This document shows, in pieces, positions 6,537-15,200 of a stretch of DNA of 18,839 bases (position 1 is the first letter of the stretch; the number at the start of each line of letters is the position of its first letter). A program made the translations under genes and the position numbers. The notes below the pieces were generated by a model. The model did no database searches. It was not told the origin of the DNA and saw only the letters and a program-made list of their open reading frames with translations. This DNA is from CAYLZW01 sp964388085 (GTDB lineage Bacteria > Myxococcota > UBA727 > CAYLZW01): positions 1 to 18,839 of the forward strand of contig CAYLZW010000096.1 in the NCBI GenBank assembly GCA_964388085.1, read 5' to 3'.

Positions 6537-7283
6537 TCAGGCAAGTCGCGGGCTGCCGTCCGGGGCGCGCTCGAGGCCGCAGGCGTGCGCGACGCCGTCC
6601 CGGTAGTCGAGCCAGTGGAAGAGCGCGTCCTCCATGGCCTCGAGGACCGCCAGGCGCCGCTCGGGGGCGATGGCCCCAAGCACCGAGCGCCAGGCCGCGG
6701 CGCGATGCTCTCCCTCGACGCTGCGGTGCGCTTTGGTGAGCGCCAGGTGTCGGAGCGCGAGGCCGTAGTGCTTCACGAGCGGGTGGTCCTCGAGCGGCGG
6801 GGACGGACGCTTCGGTGCGCTCTCGTCGAGCTCCCCGCGCTCGTAGGGCGTGCCTTCGACGAAGAGCGTGACGACGGCGGTGGCCGCGTCCCAGCCCGCG
6901 TGCTGGCTGACGTGATCGAGAAAGCGCCGGTAGCGACGGGCGCCGGGCAGGAGGGCGACGTCGTCGAAGCGCGAGAGGTCCATGCCGAGCCCGCGCGGGT
7001 ACTCGAGGAACAGCTCGGGGTGGGGGCGTCCGGCCGCGACGCCGCCCGTCTCCTCCTCGTAGAGGTTCTCCGCCAGCTCCCGTCGCACGGCGGGGCTCGG
7101 ACAGCGCACGTACGCGCGGCCGACGAGGACGGGGAAGTCGCGCACGTAGGTCGCATACTCCTGCTCGAGGTGGACGTGCAGCCGGTCCTTCGGCACGAGG
7201 CCGCTCCCGAAGGCGGGCCACGCCCAGTGAAGCTTTCGCTCCATGAGCGAGAGGAGCGCTTCCTGGAAGGCGTCTCGGTCCAT
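6537..7283 (-). CDS. Heme-oxygenase-like diiron oxidase (HDO) / TenA-PqqC-fold protein
   Basis: 248 aa from the ATG at 7283 (GAGG at 7289-7292, 5-nt spacer); a GTG two codons earlier is an alternative. The sequence fits the iron-containing redox enzyme branch of the heme-oxygenase-like fold (CADD, UndA, SznF relatives; also TenA and PqqC). Candidate metal ligands occur in the family order: acidic 'LYEEETGG' (E76-E78), 'HPELF' (H88), 'LFVEGT' (E143), then H186-xxx-E190-xx-H193 in 'KAHRSVEGEH', matching the H-x3-D/E-x2-H signature of CADD-type enzymes. Members oxidise amines, acids or amino-acid side chains using O2. The substrate here is unknown. It lies 24 nt after the DyP-like gene and is probably co-transcribed with it. 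A small all-helical protein without signal peptide, so likely cytoplasmic. Confidence 0.75.
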   Translation of the reverse strand: MDRDAFQEALLSLMERKLHWAWPAFGSGLVPKDRLHVHLEQEYATYVRDFPVLVGRAYVRCPSPAVRRELAENLYEEETGGVAAGRPHPELFLEYPRGLGMDLSRFDDVALLPGARRYRRFLDHVSQHAGWDAATAVVTLFVEGTPYERGELDESAPKRPSPPLEDHPLVKHYGLALRHLALTKAHRSVEGEHRAAAWRSVLGAIAPERRLAVLEAMEDALFHWLDYRDGVAHACGLERAPDGSPRLA

Positions 7284-7307
7284 CGTCACCTCGTAACGAC
7301 CTGCCGG

Positions 7308-8171
7308 TCAGCAGGGTAGCGAGGTCGATTTCGGCGGCGTCAGGGGCTCCCAGTGCAGCCACTGCGCGGAGGGCGGCGCTACGAACACGGACACGTCGAC
7401 GAGCTTCGCGGCCGTGGGCTCGTCGTCGGCGTCGCGCGGACAGCAGCTCACGAGCTCGGCCATGCGCTTGGCGTCGGCGCACGAGGTCAGCGCGCACAGG
7501 CCGTCGTGGTTGCGATCGCGGAACGAGAACGCACGGCGCACGTGATCGAGGCTGCCGTCGGGGAGCCGCGAGGCGGTGTCGTCGAGCACGTCGTCGGCGC
7601 GCAGCTCGTCGAGGCCCTGGTAGCCGGGCGCGATCTCGAACAGCGCCACCTCACGAAGCCAGCGCTGGTACACGATCCAGCTGGCACCGGCGGCGGCACC
7701 GTCGGGGATGGACGTCGCCTGGTGCAGCTCGGCGGGCGAGAACGGCAGCGGGAAGTCTCCCTCCTCGGCGACGAGGCGCGCGCCGACGTCCTCGGCGTCG
7801 AGGAAGCAGAAGGGCTCCAGGATGCGGCGGGCGAGGTGCACGAGGCTCCGGCGCGCGGCGAGCGTCGGCGCGGCGATCTGCACGAGGATGTCACCGCGCG
7901 GCTCGCCCCAGCCGGTCTCGCGCGACGCCTCGACGAGGGGGCGCGCTCGCGACGCGAGATCGCCGTAGGCCGGGTGATCGTCCAGGCAGCGCAGCGAGAG
8001 GCTGACGAGCACGACCGCGGCCTCATCGTCGGCGGCGTTGCCGAGCGCCTTCATGAGGCGGGCGCAGAGCGCGCGCGTGTCCTCGGGCCAGGAGGTGTCG
8101 GGACAGCGCCAGACCTGCGACACGGTCAGGAGTCCGGGGCCGTGCAGCAGCGCGTTGACGTGTGGTCGCAT
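7308..8171 (-). CDS. Divergent DyP-type peroxidase-like protein
   Basis: 287 aa from ATG 8171; an in-frame GTG at 8198 would add nine residues, and neither start has a clear ribosome site. Resemblance to DyP peroxidases is partial: 'GDILVQIAA' followed by 'LVHLARRIL' (residues 93-118) resembles the conserved GDLLLQI-x-A/ALR region, and 'ASWIVYQRWLREVALFE' (163-179) resembles the GSYVVVQR...W segment. 'DHVRRAFSFRD' with 'GLCALTSCAD' (209-233) resembles the C-terminal RRGYSF...GLLF region. The hallmark GxxDG distal motif is absent, and the proximal heme histidine is not certain; H210 is a candidate. The C-terminus is Cys-containing (C243, C244, C287). No signal peptide is seen. It may be a degenerate or repurposed DyP fold; the family call is tentative. 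Confidence 0.45.
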   Translation of the reverse strand: MRPHVNALLHGPGLLTVSQVWRCPDTSWPEDTRALCARLMKALGNAADDEAAVVLVSLSLRCLDDHPAYGDLASRARPLVEASRETGWGEPRGDILVQIAAPTLAARRSLVHLARRILEPFCFLDAEDVGARLVAEEGDFPLPFSPAELHQATSIPDGAAAGASWIVYQRWLREVALFEIAPGYQGLDELRADDVLDDTASRLPDGSLDHVRRAFSFRDRNHDGLCALTSCADAKRMAELVSCCPRDADDEPTAAKLVDVSVFVAPPSAQWLHWEPLTPPKSTSLPC

Positions 8172-8251
8172 GTGCGCATCACAGCCACAAAATCCCACTT
8201 AGGCAATGCGCTCCGCGCACCTTTTGACCGAGGACGAACGGCCCTGCCCCC

Positions 8252-9772
8252 TCACCTTGGCCAGGTGCTGAGCAGGACCGGGATCGCGTGCTGGCTGGCG
8301 GCCTCGGGATCCGCCTTCATCCAGGCCTGGGCGAGCTCGCGCGCGTCCTCGAAGCGGCCGAGCTCGGCGTTGGCGGTGATGAGCGAGTAGCGCGCGCTGT
8401 TGTTGAGCGTCGTCGCGTCCTCGCTCTCGTCGTCGCCCCAGCGCTCGAGGTAGCGGCGGCACTCGACGATGACGGTCTCGTGCGCGGCGTGCGACACGCC
8501 GGCGCTGCAGCGCTGCAGATCGAGCCCGCGTAGGCGCACCTCGCGGTAGGGCAGGGTGCGCTCGTCCTCGAGGATCTTGCGCCGCTCCGCTTCGATCTCG
8601 GCCAGGCGGGCGGCCGTCTTCTCGTCCCCGCGCTGGTGTCGCCGCCGCTGTTGGATCTCGCTCTGCATCAGCATCGACACCGAGCCGAAGAACGTGCCGG
8701 CCGGGAACTCCTTCAGGTGGCGCTCGCCCGCCTGCAGCAGGAGGTCGTGCTGCTTGAGCATCTGGTGCGCGAGCACGAGGTAGTACGACGCGTACTCGCG
8801 CACGTCGGTGGTGCCGTACGCCGGCGGCAGGTTCATCCGGTAGATGCGCTCGGCGACGTCCTGCAGCTCGCGGTAGCGGAACGACGTGACGTGGCTCTGC
8901 AGGAGCTGGAGCGCCAGCACCGAGCGCTGCGCCGCCGGCACGCTCGTGTCGTCGAGGGCGGCCAGGCCGCGCTGCTGTTGCTGCTCGCGCAGCTCGTCCG
9001 CGCGCTGCTCGTAGCCTTGAAGCCGGCGCTGTAGCTCCTCGAGGTCGCGGGTGGCGTACTCGAAGTCGGGGTCGAGCTCGACGGCGTCGCGCAGGAACTG
9101 AACCCGCTCGGCGTCCGACGACGTGAGCAGGCTGAGCGAGTAGAGGCGGTAGGCGCCGAGCGTGTCCTCGTCGCTCGCGGGCTTCACCGGCGCCGCGCCT
9201 TCGGGCTGCTTCCGCTCGACGTCCGAGGGGGGCGTGCGCTTGGCGGCGGGGCGGCTCGTGCCGCGCCGGCGCTGCCGCGGGCGGACCTTGTGCCCGAGCA
9301 GGCGGGCGACGATCTGGTCCTGCAGCGAGAAGATGCGCGAGAGCGCGCCGGTGACCTTCGCGGTGTCGCGCACGACGCCCGTCTCCACCTGCACGAAGCG
9401 CGCGGTGATGCGGATCTGTTTGCCGGCCTGCTGAAAGCCGCCGACGACGACCGTCTTGGCGCCGACCAGCTTGCCGAGCTGCGCCGCGGTGGACGCCTCC
9501 GCGCCCGCGCTCCCCTGCAGCGCCAGCTCCGCGAGCGCGCGATCGATCTGCGCTCGCTCGACGACGCTGACCTTGCCCTTCTTGAGGTCCGAGATCATGG
9601 TCTCGGCGATGCCCACCTTGAGCCAGTCGAGCGCGGGGTCGGCGTTCAGGTTCTGAAAGGGCATCACCGCGACGACGCCCGTGTCCGCGGCCTGCGCGTT
9701 CGCCACGGACGCGGGCAGCAGCGCCGCGCAAGCGACGAGCAGCGACGCGAGCGCGCGCACGACGACGATCAT
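8252..9772 (-). CDS. Exported FlgO/CsgG-like domain protein with coiled-coil and helical C-terminus
   Basis: 506 aa. The ATG at 9772 overlaps the stop of the upstream cyclase-CHAT gene (ATGA), with AAGGAG at 9784-9789, so translation is likely coupled. A signal peptide covers residues 1 to about 26 ('ALLPASVANAQ'). Residues 31-160 form a FlgO/CsgG/TolB-N-like alpha/beta domain: 'VVAVMPFQNLNADPALDWLK', 'VERAQID', 'LGKLVGAKTVVVGGFQ', 'ITARFVQVETG' and 'SLQDQI'. A basic, Pro-rich linker follows (162-200), then a long helical region: TPR-like 'FLRDAVELDPDFEYA' and a Gln-rich coiled coil near 245-270. The rest is helical with further TPR-like character. It probably resides in the periplasm or at the outer membrane. 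Its first domain is clearly related to the C-terminal domain of the upstream gene's product, implying a shared partner or heteromer. Confidence 0.85.
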   Translation of the reverse strand: MIVVVRALASLLVACAALLPASVANAQAADTGVVAVMPFQNLNADPALDWLKVGIAETMISDLKKGKVSVVERAQIDRALAELALQGSAGAEASTAAQLGKLVGAKTVVVGGFQQAGKQIRITARFVQVETGVVRDTAKVTGALSRIFSLQDQIVARLLGHKVRPRQRRRGTSRPAAKRTPPSDVERKQPEGAAPVKPASDEDTLGAYRLYSLSLLTSSDAERVQFLRDAVELDPDFEYATRDLEELQRRLQGYEQRADELREQQQQRGLAALDDTSVPAAQRSVLALQLLQSHVTSFRYRELQDVAERIYRMNLPPAYGTTDVREYASYYLVLAHQMLKQHDLLLQAGERHLKEFPAGTFFGSVSMLMQSEIQQRRRHQRGDEKTAARLAEIEAERRKILEDERTLPYREVRLRGLDLQRCSAGVSHAAHETVIVECRRYLERWGDDESEDATTLNNSARYSLITANAELGRFEDARELAQAWMKADPEAASQHAIPVLLSTWPR

Positions 9773-12210
9773 GGCCGCATGCGCTCCTTCACGGTGCGCA
9801 CGCCTTCCTTCACCTGCTTGGCGAGCTCGTCCTGCAGCTCGAAGACGTCGTTCTCCGGGCGGTCTACCTTGACCGCCACCAGGACCTCGCCGGTCTCCAC
9901 GTCGACGAAGCGGGCGGTCGCGCGCAGGCGGCCGGCGCCGCGCTGGAACGCGCCGAGCACGGCCACCTCGGCGCCCGCGATCTTGCCGAGGGCCGCGCGC
10001 GTGGCCGGGTCCACGTACTTGCTCTGCGAGAACTCGAGCTCGCCGATGTCGACGTCGATCTGCCCGCGCTCGATGAGCTGCACGCCGGCGACGCTGCCGA
10101 AGTCGGTGACGACGACCTCGGCGAGGCCGTCCTTCAGGTAGTCGAGGTCCTCGTCGCCGGAGATGTTCTTGAACGGCAGCACCGAGACGCGCACCGCGCC
10201 CTCGTGCCGCGTGGCGGACGGAGCCGCCGAGGCCCCCTCGCCGGGCTGCGCGTTCGGGACGACGCCGGCCGGCGCGGGCTTCTCGTCGACGACGGCGGCG
10301 GCAGGGGGCTCGACGGCGCGCTCGCGGGCCTTGCTCTCGAGCACGTCCTCGCGCATGCCGAGGGCGATGATGATGATGCCGAGAGCGATGACGGCGCCGA
10401 CGCCCATGGCGCCGAAGGTGAGGGCGAACGCGCTCTTCGCGTGTCGCGACGGATCGCTGGCGGGCACGATCGTCGCCTGGGGCGGCGCCTTCGCGGCCGG
10501 AGCGGTGAGGGCGGGGAACGCCTCCTTCGAGCTCGAGCGCAGGGGGGCGCGCGCCGGTCTCGAGGCCGCGGCCGAGAACGACGCGCGTGGCTCGCCGAAG
10601 AGCGCGTAGCCGGCGAACGAGAGCGGACGCGCGCCGCCCTCCTGGAGCTGCCGCCGCGCCTGCTGGGCGGCCTCTCCATAGGGCGCGCCGAACAAGCAGC
10701 GCTCGTAAAAGCGCAGCGCGAAGAAGAGCGCGTCGTCGTCGGGGATCTCCCACGCGGGGGCCAGGTAGTGCTCGACGCCGCGCATCAGCAGGGCGGGCGC
10801 GAGGCCGCTGCCGCTCGCCTCCGACCAGCCAGCGCTCGTCGACGCGCGGCAGCCGTTCAGGAAGAACAGCTCCGGCGGGCCGCCAGAGAGCCCGTCCGCA
10901 AGCTCGGTCGCCGGCAGCACACCGTCGTGCAGCGAGATGCCGGGCGCCCCCTCGTCGCTCACGCCCGTGTGCCCCGCGAAGTGCACGAGCCGCGCGCCGC
11001 GCACGGCCTCGAGCACGTCCGCGCGCGTGTGCGCGCCGTCGAGATGGCGCACGTCCGTCAGGCCGGCGTCGGCGAGCAAGCGCCGCACGGCGGTGCCCTC
11101 GGTGGAGGCCGCGGGCAGGTCGCCGGTCGGGTTCGAGACGACGACACAGTGCCCTGCGAGGCCTGGCCCGTCGTGACGAGGGCGGCTCGGCGGCGCAGCG
11201 TCGGCGCGCGCGGCGACCACGCGCCCGACGGCGAAGCGCAGGCCGAGGAACGTCTCGCCGTCGTGCAACAGCTCCCAGGGCACCTGCACGAGGTTGTCGT
11301 CGAGGTGCAGGCGCAGGAACGAGAGCTCGGTCTCGCGCAGCCTCGTGCGCGCGCGCTCGCTCAACGTCGTCGCGAAGAGCTCCTTGCCGGCGCGCTCGAC
11401 CTGCTCCATATAGCCGCGCTCACCGCCGCCGTGCGCGAGCGTGGCGATGTGACGCGCGGCGTCGTCGAGCTGCGCGCGCGTCAGAGGCTGGACGCCGTAG
11501 GCCTTCACCGTCTGCTTCTCGCGCGCCCCGTCGACGGCGGCGACGCGCAGGCCCTCGTCGGTGACGCCGAGCTCGAGCACGAACAGCTCGTCGGTGGACG
11601 CGTCCCCGCGCGCGGTGCCGGCGCCCCCCCACCGCAGCACGACGACGGGGAAGGGCTCTGCCTTGCCCTTGAACGAGAGCTCACCGCGCGGGCGGGCGTG
11701 GTGCCCGGACGCGGCGGGCAGGGCGTCGTAGAGCGATCGGGACAGCAGCACCTCGTCGCCGTCCGCCGCGCTGGCCACGCGCGCGGCCGTGTTCACGGTG
11801 TCGCCGAACACGTCGTCTCCGTCGACCATCACGCGGCCGGCGTGCACACCGATGCGCACGCGGATGGGGTCGTCGTCGTGCGTTTGCGCGTCGCGCAGGC
11901 GGCGCTGCATCGCGGCCGCGGCGTCTACCCCGAGCGCCGGCTCGGGGAACACCGCCATGATGGCGTCGCCGATGGTCTTGACGATGCGCCCGCCGTGCTC
12001 GCTGACGACGGGAAAGAGCAGGTCGTTGTGCTGGTGTACGCGCGCGAGCCCCTCGATGTCTCCCTTGGACTCGAAGTACTGCGTCGAGCCGACGATGTCG
12101 GTGAACAGCACGGCCATCTCGATCGAGTGCTTGTCGAGCAGCGCCTGGTCGATGTCCCGCCGCACGGCGAGCAGGCGCTTCAGGTCACCGTCGTCATCGA
12201 GTGCGCTCAT
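9769..12210 (-). CDS. Class III adenylyl cyclase-CHAT protease-transmembrane-FlgO-like fusion
   Basis: 813 aa. (a) Residues 31-195 are a class III nucleotide cyclase: metal Asp D38 in 'LFTDIVGST' and D82 in 'KTIGDAIMAVF', transition-state N140 and R144 in 'VNTAARV', purine-specifying K78 and D133. All are present, predicting active cAMP synthesis. (b) Residues about 290-540 are a CHAT (caspase-like) domain: 'VPWELLHDG', dyad H414 in 'VHFAGHTG' and C454 in 'FLNGCRAS', ending 'GYALFGEP'. (c) A Pro/Ala linker, then one transmembrane helix at about 594-618. (d) Residues 673-803 are a FlgO/CsgG-like domain ('VSVLPFKNISGDEDLDYLKD', 'LIERGQID', 'ATARFVDVETG'), probably extracytoplasmic. There is no clear Shine-Dalgarno before ATG 12210. 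It lies 78 bp after the M1-M28 gene and overlaps the next gene by ATGA. Domain identities are strong; proteolytic substrate and trigger are unknown. Confidence 0.9.
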   Translation of the reverse strand: MSALDDDGDLKRLLAVRRDIDQALLDKHSIEMAVLFTDIVGSTQYFESKGDIEGLARVHQHNDLLFPVVSEHGGRIVKTIGDAIMAVFPEPALGVDAAAAMQRRLRDAQTHDDDPIRVRIGVHAGRVMVDGDDVFGDTVNTAARVASAADGDEVLLSRSLYDALPAASGHHARPRGELSFKGKAEPFPVVVLRWGGAGTARGDASTDELFVLELGVTDEGLRVAAVDGAREKQTVKAYGVQPLTRAQLDDAARHIATLAHGGGERGYMEQVERAGKELFATTLSERARTRLRETELSFLRLHLDDNLVQVPWELLHDGETFLGLRFAVGRVVAARADAAPPSRPRHDGPGLAGHCVVVSNPTGDLPAASTEGTAVRRLLADAGLTDVRHLDGAHTRADVLEAVRGARLVHFAGHTGVSDEGAPGISLHDGVLPATELADGLSGGPPELFFLNGCRASTSAGWSEASGSGLAPALLMRGVEHYLAPAWEIPDDDALFFALRFYERCLFGAPYGEAAQQARRQLQEGGARPLSFAGYALFGEPRASFSAAASRPARAPLRSSSKEAFPALTAPAAKAPPQATIVPASDPSRHAKSAFALTFGAMGVGAVIALGIIIIALGMREDVLESKARERAVEPPAAAVVDEKPAPAGVVPNAQPGEGASAAPSATRHEGAVRVSVLPFKNISGDEDLDYLKDGLAEVVVTDFGSVAGVQLIERGQIDVDIGELEFSQSKYVDPATRAALGKIAGAEVAVLGAFQRGAGRLRATARFVDVETGEVLVAVKVDRPENDVFELQDELAKQVKEGVRTVKERMRP

Positions 12211-12288
12211 GGGGGAGCATGCTAACAGCGCGCGTGCCCCACGTCCGGCGCGCGCACACGAGACGTGATCGCCGCTACAGGGCCGGCC
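12211..12288. other. Gap between peptidase and cyclase-CHAT genes, with weak hairpin
   Basis: GCGCGCG (12228-12234) can pair with CGCGCGC (12249-12255) around a 14-nt loop. It lacks a T-tract, so read-through from the peptidase gene into the cyclase-CHAT gene is plausible. No ribosome site precedes the ATG at 12210. Confidence 0.35.
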
Positions 12289-15200
12289 TCAGCGAGCGAC
12301 GAGCTCGACCTCCACGTCGAGGTCCTCCGTCCCTCGACGCACCTTGAGCATCACACGCTCGCCCGCGCCCGCGGCGCGCAGCGCGTTCGCGAGCGCCCGC
12401 AGGTCGGTGATGCGCTGGCCTCCAAAGCCCACCAGCACGTCCCCGGCCCGCAGGCCCGCCTTGTCCGCGGGTGAGCCCGGAGTGGTCCCTTGGAGGCGGA
12501 CGCCCGGGCCGGAGAACGCCATGTCGGGGATGGTCCCGAGCGCGACCTTGCGAGGGCCCTCGCGGGCGCCGGAAGACGACCTGGCAGGGGCGGTCGACGA
12601 CGTCAGCGGCTCCGCTCGGTCGGCGAGCCACGCCAGCAGCTCATGGGTGAGGACGGCGGCGTCGACGAGGGTGTCGGGCTCGACGTCTCGGGCGACGTCG
12701 TCGGGCGTGTGCCAGCCGGGGGCGGGTCCGGCGAAGACGTGCACCGCCGGGATGCCGCGCGAGAGGAACGACTGGTGGTCGGACGCGGACAGGCCCGTGG
12801 CGGCCATCTTGCTCTCGACGCCGGTGACGAAGCCGACGCCCATGAACGCGTGCACCCACTCGCGCGCGCTCTCGTGACCGGCGACCAGGAAGGGCTGGCC
12901 CATGCGGCGCCCGATGGTGTCGAGGTTGACCATGCCGACGATCTTCTCGGCCGCGTCCTCGCCGAGCTCCTGGAGGTAGCGGGAGGAGCCTCGGAGGCCC
13001 GATTCTTCACCTGTAAAGATGACGAAGTGAAGCGTGCGCTCGCGGGGGCCGTCCGAGCGCATCTTGCGCGCCACCGCGAGGAGCACCGAGACGCCGGACG
13101 CGTTGTCGTTGGCGCCCGGATGAATCTTCCCGGCGTTCCCCGCGCGGGCGTCGTTCAGGCCGCGGCCGAGATGATCGAGGTGGGCGCCGAGGACGACGGC
13201 GGGCAGCGCAGGGTCTCGTCCGGGGAGCGTCGCCACCAGGTTGCACGCGCGAACGAGCCTGCCGCCAGGCTCCAAGGGGTCCGTGAAGCAGTGGCGCCTC
13301 GCGGCCTCTCCGAAGCCGGCGCGCTCGAGCTCCTCGAGGACGGCGGCGGTCGCGCGCTCGAGGCCGGGCGTCCCATAACCTCGCCCCTCGTAGGCAGGCT
13401 TCGACAGCTCTCGCACCCAGGACACGAGCGCGCCCTCGTCGAACGGAGGCGGCAGCGTCGCCAGCGGCTCCCTCGCTTCGAGGACGAACGAGGCCCGCGC
13501 GCCGGGCTTCACGTCGGTGACGAGCGGGCTCGTGGCCGGCTCCCAGGTGCCTTTGAGCACATTCGTCGGCTCGTCCCCCTCGAAGCCGAGGTACCCGTAC
13601 TTGCCGTAGTGCGGCAGCTTGCGCGCGAGCCCGGGGATGGCGTCCGCGTCGTCGGTGGCCACGAACGCGAGCCCGAGCGCTCGCGCGCGCGGGTGCTCGA
13701 AGGCGAGGGCGAGGCTGTGGTCGCCGTTGTCCTGCGTCTGGCCCGCGATCTCGAACCGGCCGTCGTCGAACGAGGCGCCCGCCCGCAGGGCGCCGATGAC
13801 CGCGGCGCCGCGCAGGTTGTTGCCGTAGCCGAGCACCCACACGGCGGCGTCGTCGGGCAGCGTGCTGACGTCTCCGTCGCTGACGATCCGGCAGCGCGCG
13901 GACGCAGGCCCGCAGATCTTCTCGGCGAAGCCGCGCCAAGCGGAGCGCTCCTCGTCGGAGGCGAGGGTGGGCAGCACGAAGAGCATCCTCTCGCCGCCGA
14001 GCGCGCGCGAGAGCGTCGGCGCTACCTCGTCGGGATGCAGCGCGCGGAACACGTCGTAGTGCGGGTCCACGCGCACGCGCAGGGGCTCTGCCGTCGTCGA
14101 GAGCGTGGCGAGCGCGCGCTCGTCGTCGACACCCCCGGCGAAGCGCGCGCTCGCATACACCGTCTTGCCGTCCGCCAGCGCGACGGCCACCGGCACCGTC
14201 ATGGGAAAGCTCTTGCCCGCCTGCGCTTGCTCGAGCGTCACCTGCAGCTCGTACGGCCCGGAGGCGGACGCGCGACGGGCGCGGACCTCGGCCCAACGAA
14301 CGACGGGAGCGCCGACGCCGTCGACCCACGAGGTGAAGAAGGCGTCGAGTGGACGGCCGCCGGCCTGCTCGAGGCTCGCGCGCAGGTCGTCGAACCCGGC
14401 GCGCTGGTACTTATGCTCGTCGAAGAAGCGCCGCAGCCCGGCCCTGAACACGTCGTCACCGAGCTCGCGGCGAAGCATGTGCAGCACCATCATCCACTTG
14501 CCGTAGCCGACGGCCTCGGACGCGCGCGAACGCCGCTCCGTGAAGGTACGCAGCGGGAAGTCAGCCTCGTCGCGCACGTAGTCGGCGTAGCGCACGAGCG
14601 CGTTGCGCCGGTACGCCTCGCCCTTGCCGCGCTGCTCTTGCACGAGGTGGTCGGCGAGGTACGCGGTCAGCCCTTCGCTCCAGTTGCCGTCGCCCCCCTC
14701 GAGGTAGACGCCGTTGCCCCACCAGTTGTGCAGCAGCTCGTGTGGGAACGACGAGTGCAGCAGGAACGGGAAGCGGATGACCTTCGGCCCGAGCAGGGTG
14801 AAGGAGGGCATGCCGTAGCCCGTCTCCCAGAAGTTCTCGACGACGGAGAAGCGCGGCCACGGGTAAGGCCCGATGAGCCCCTCGTACATGCCGAGGTACT
14901 GGCGCGCGACCTCGAGGTACTTCTGGCCGAGCGTCGGGTCCGGGGCGCGCAGCAGCACCTCCACGACGACGTCACCGACCTGCGTGCTCGCCCTCGTCCA
15001 GGGGCCGGCGACGAGGTGCGCGCCGTCGCTCGGGTGCTCGCCGTGAAAGGCCGCGCGGCCCGCCGCCGCCTCGCGAGGGGCGCTCTCGCTGACGGCGCTC
15101 CACGACGAGGGCAGCCCGCTCACCTCGAGGTCCACGAGCACCAGCTCGTCACCGAGGCGCGGCAGCCAAGCGCTCGCGGGCGAGAGGTAGACGCCGTCCG

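Noticed and set aside
6511..7497. Minus-strand 328-codon open frame across the HDO-family gene
   Set aside because: Extremely Arg/Pro-rich and out of frame with the HDO gene, which has recognisable metal-ligand motifs and a ribosome site.
9773..10753. Upstream extension of the FlgO-like exported protein frame inside the cyclase-CHAT gene
   Set aside because: The extension is an Arg/Ala-rich shadow. The signal peptide and ribosome site place the start at 9772.
9769..12210. Interpretation as a CBASS or Pycsar defence operon
   Set aside because: There is no CD-NTase-like gene, no Cap2/Cap3, and no separate cyclic-nucleotide-binding effector. Shared parts (cyclase, CHAT) justify a comparison but not the name.
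10204..12225. A 673-codon plus-strand open frame opposite the cyclase-CHAT gene
   Set aside because: Arg/Gly/His-rich composition with no domain. The opposite strand has clear cyclase, CHAT and FlgO-like motifs.
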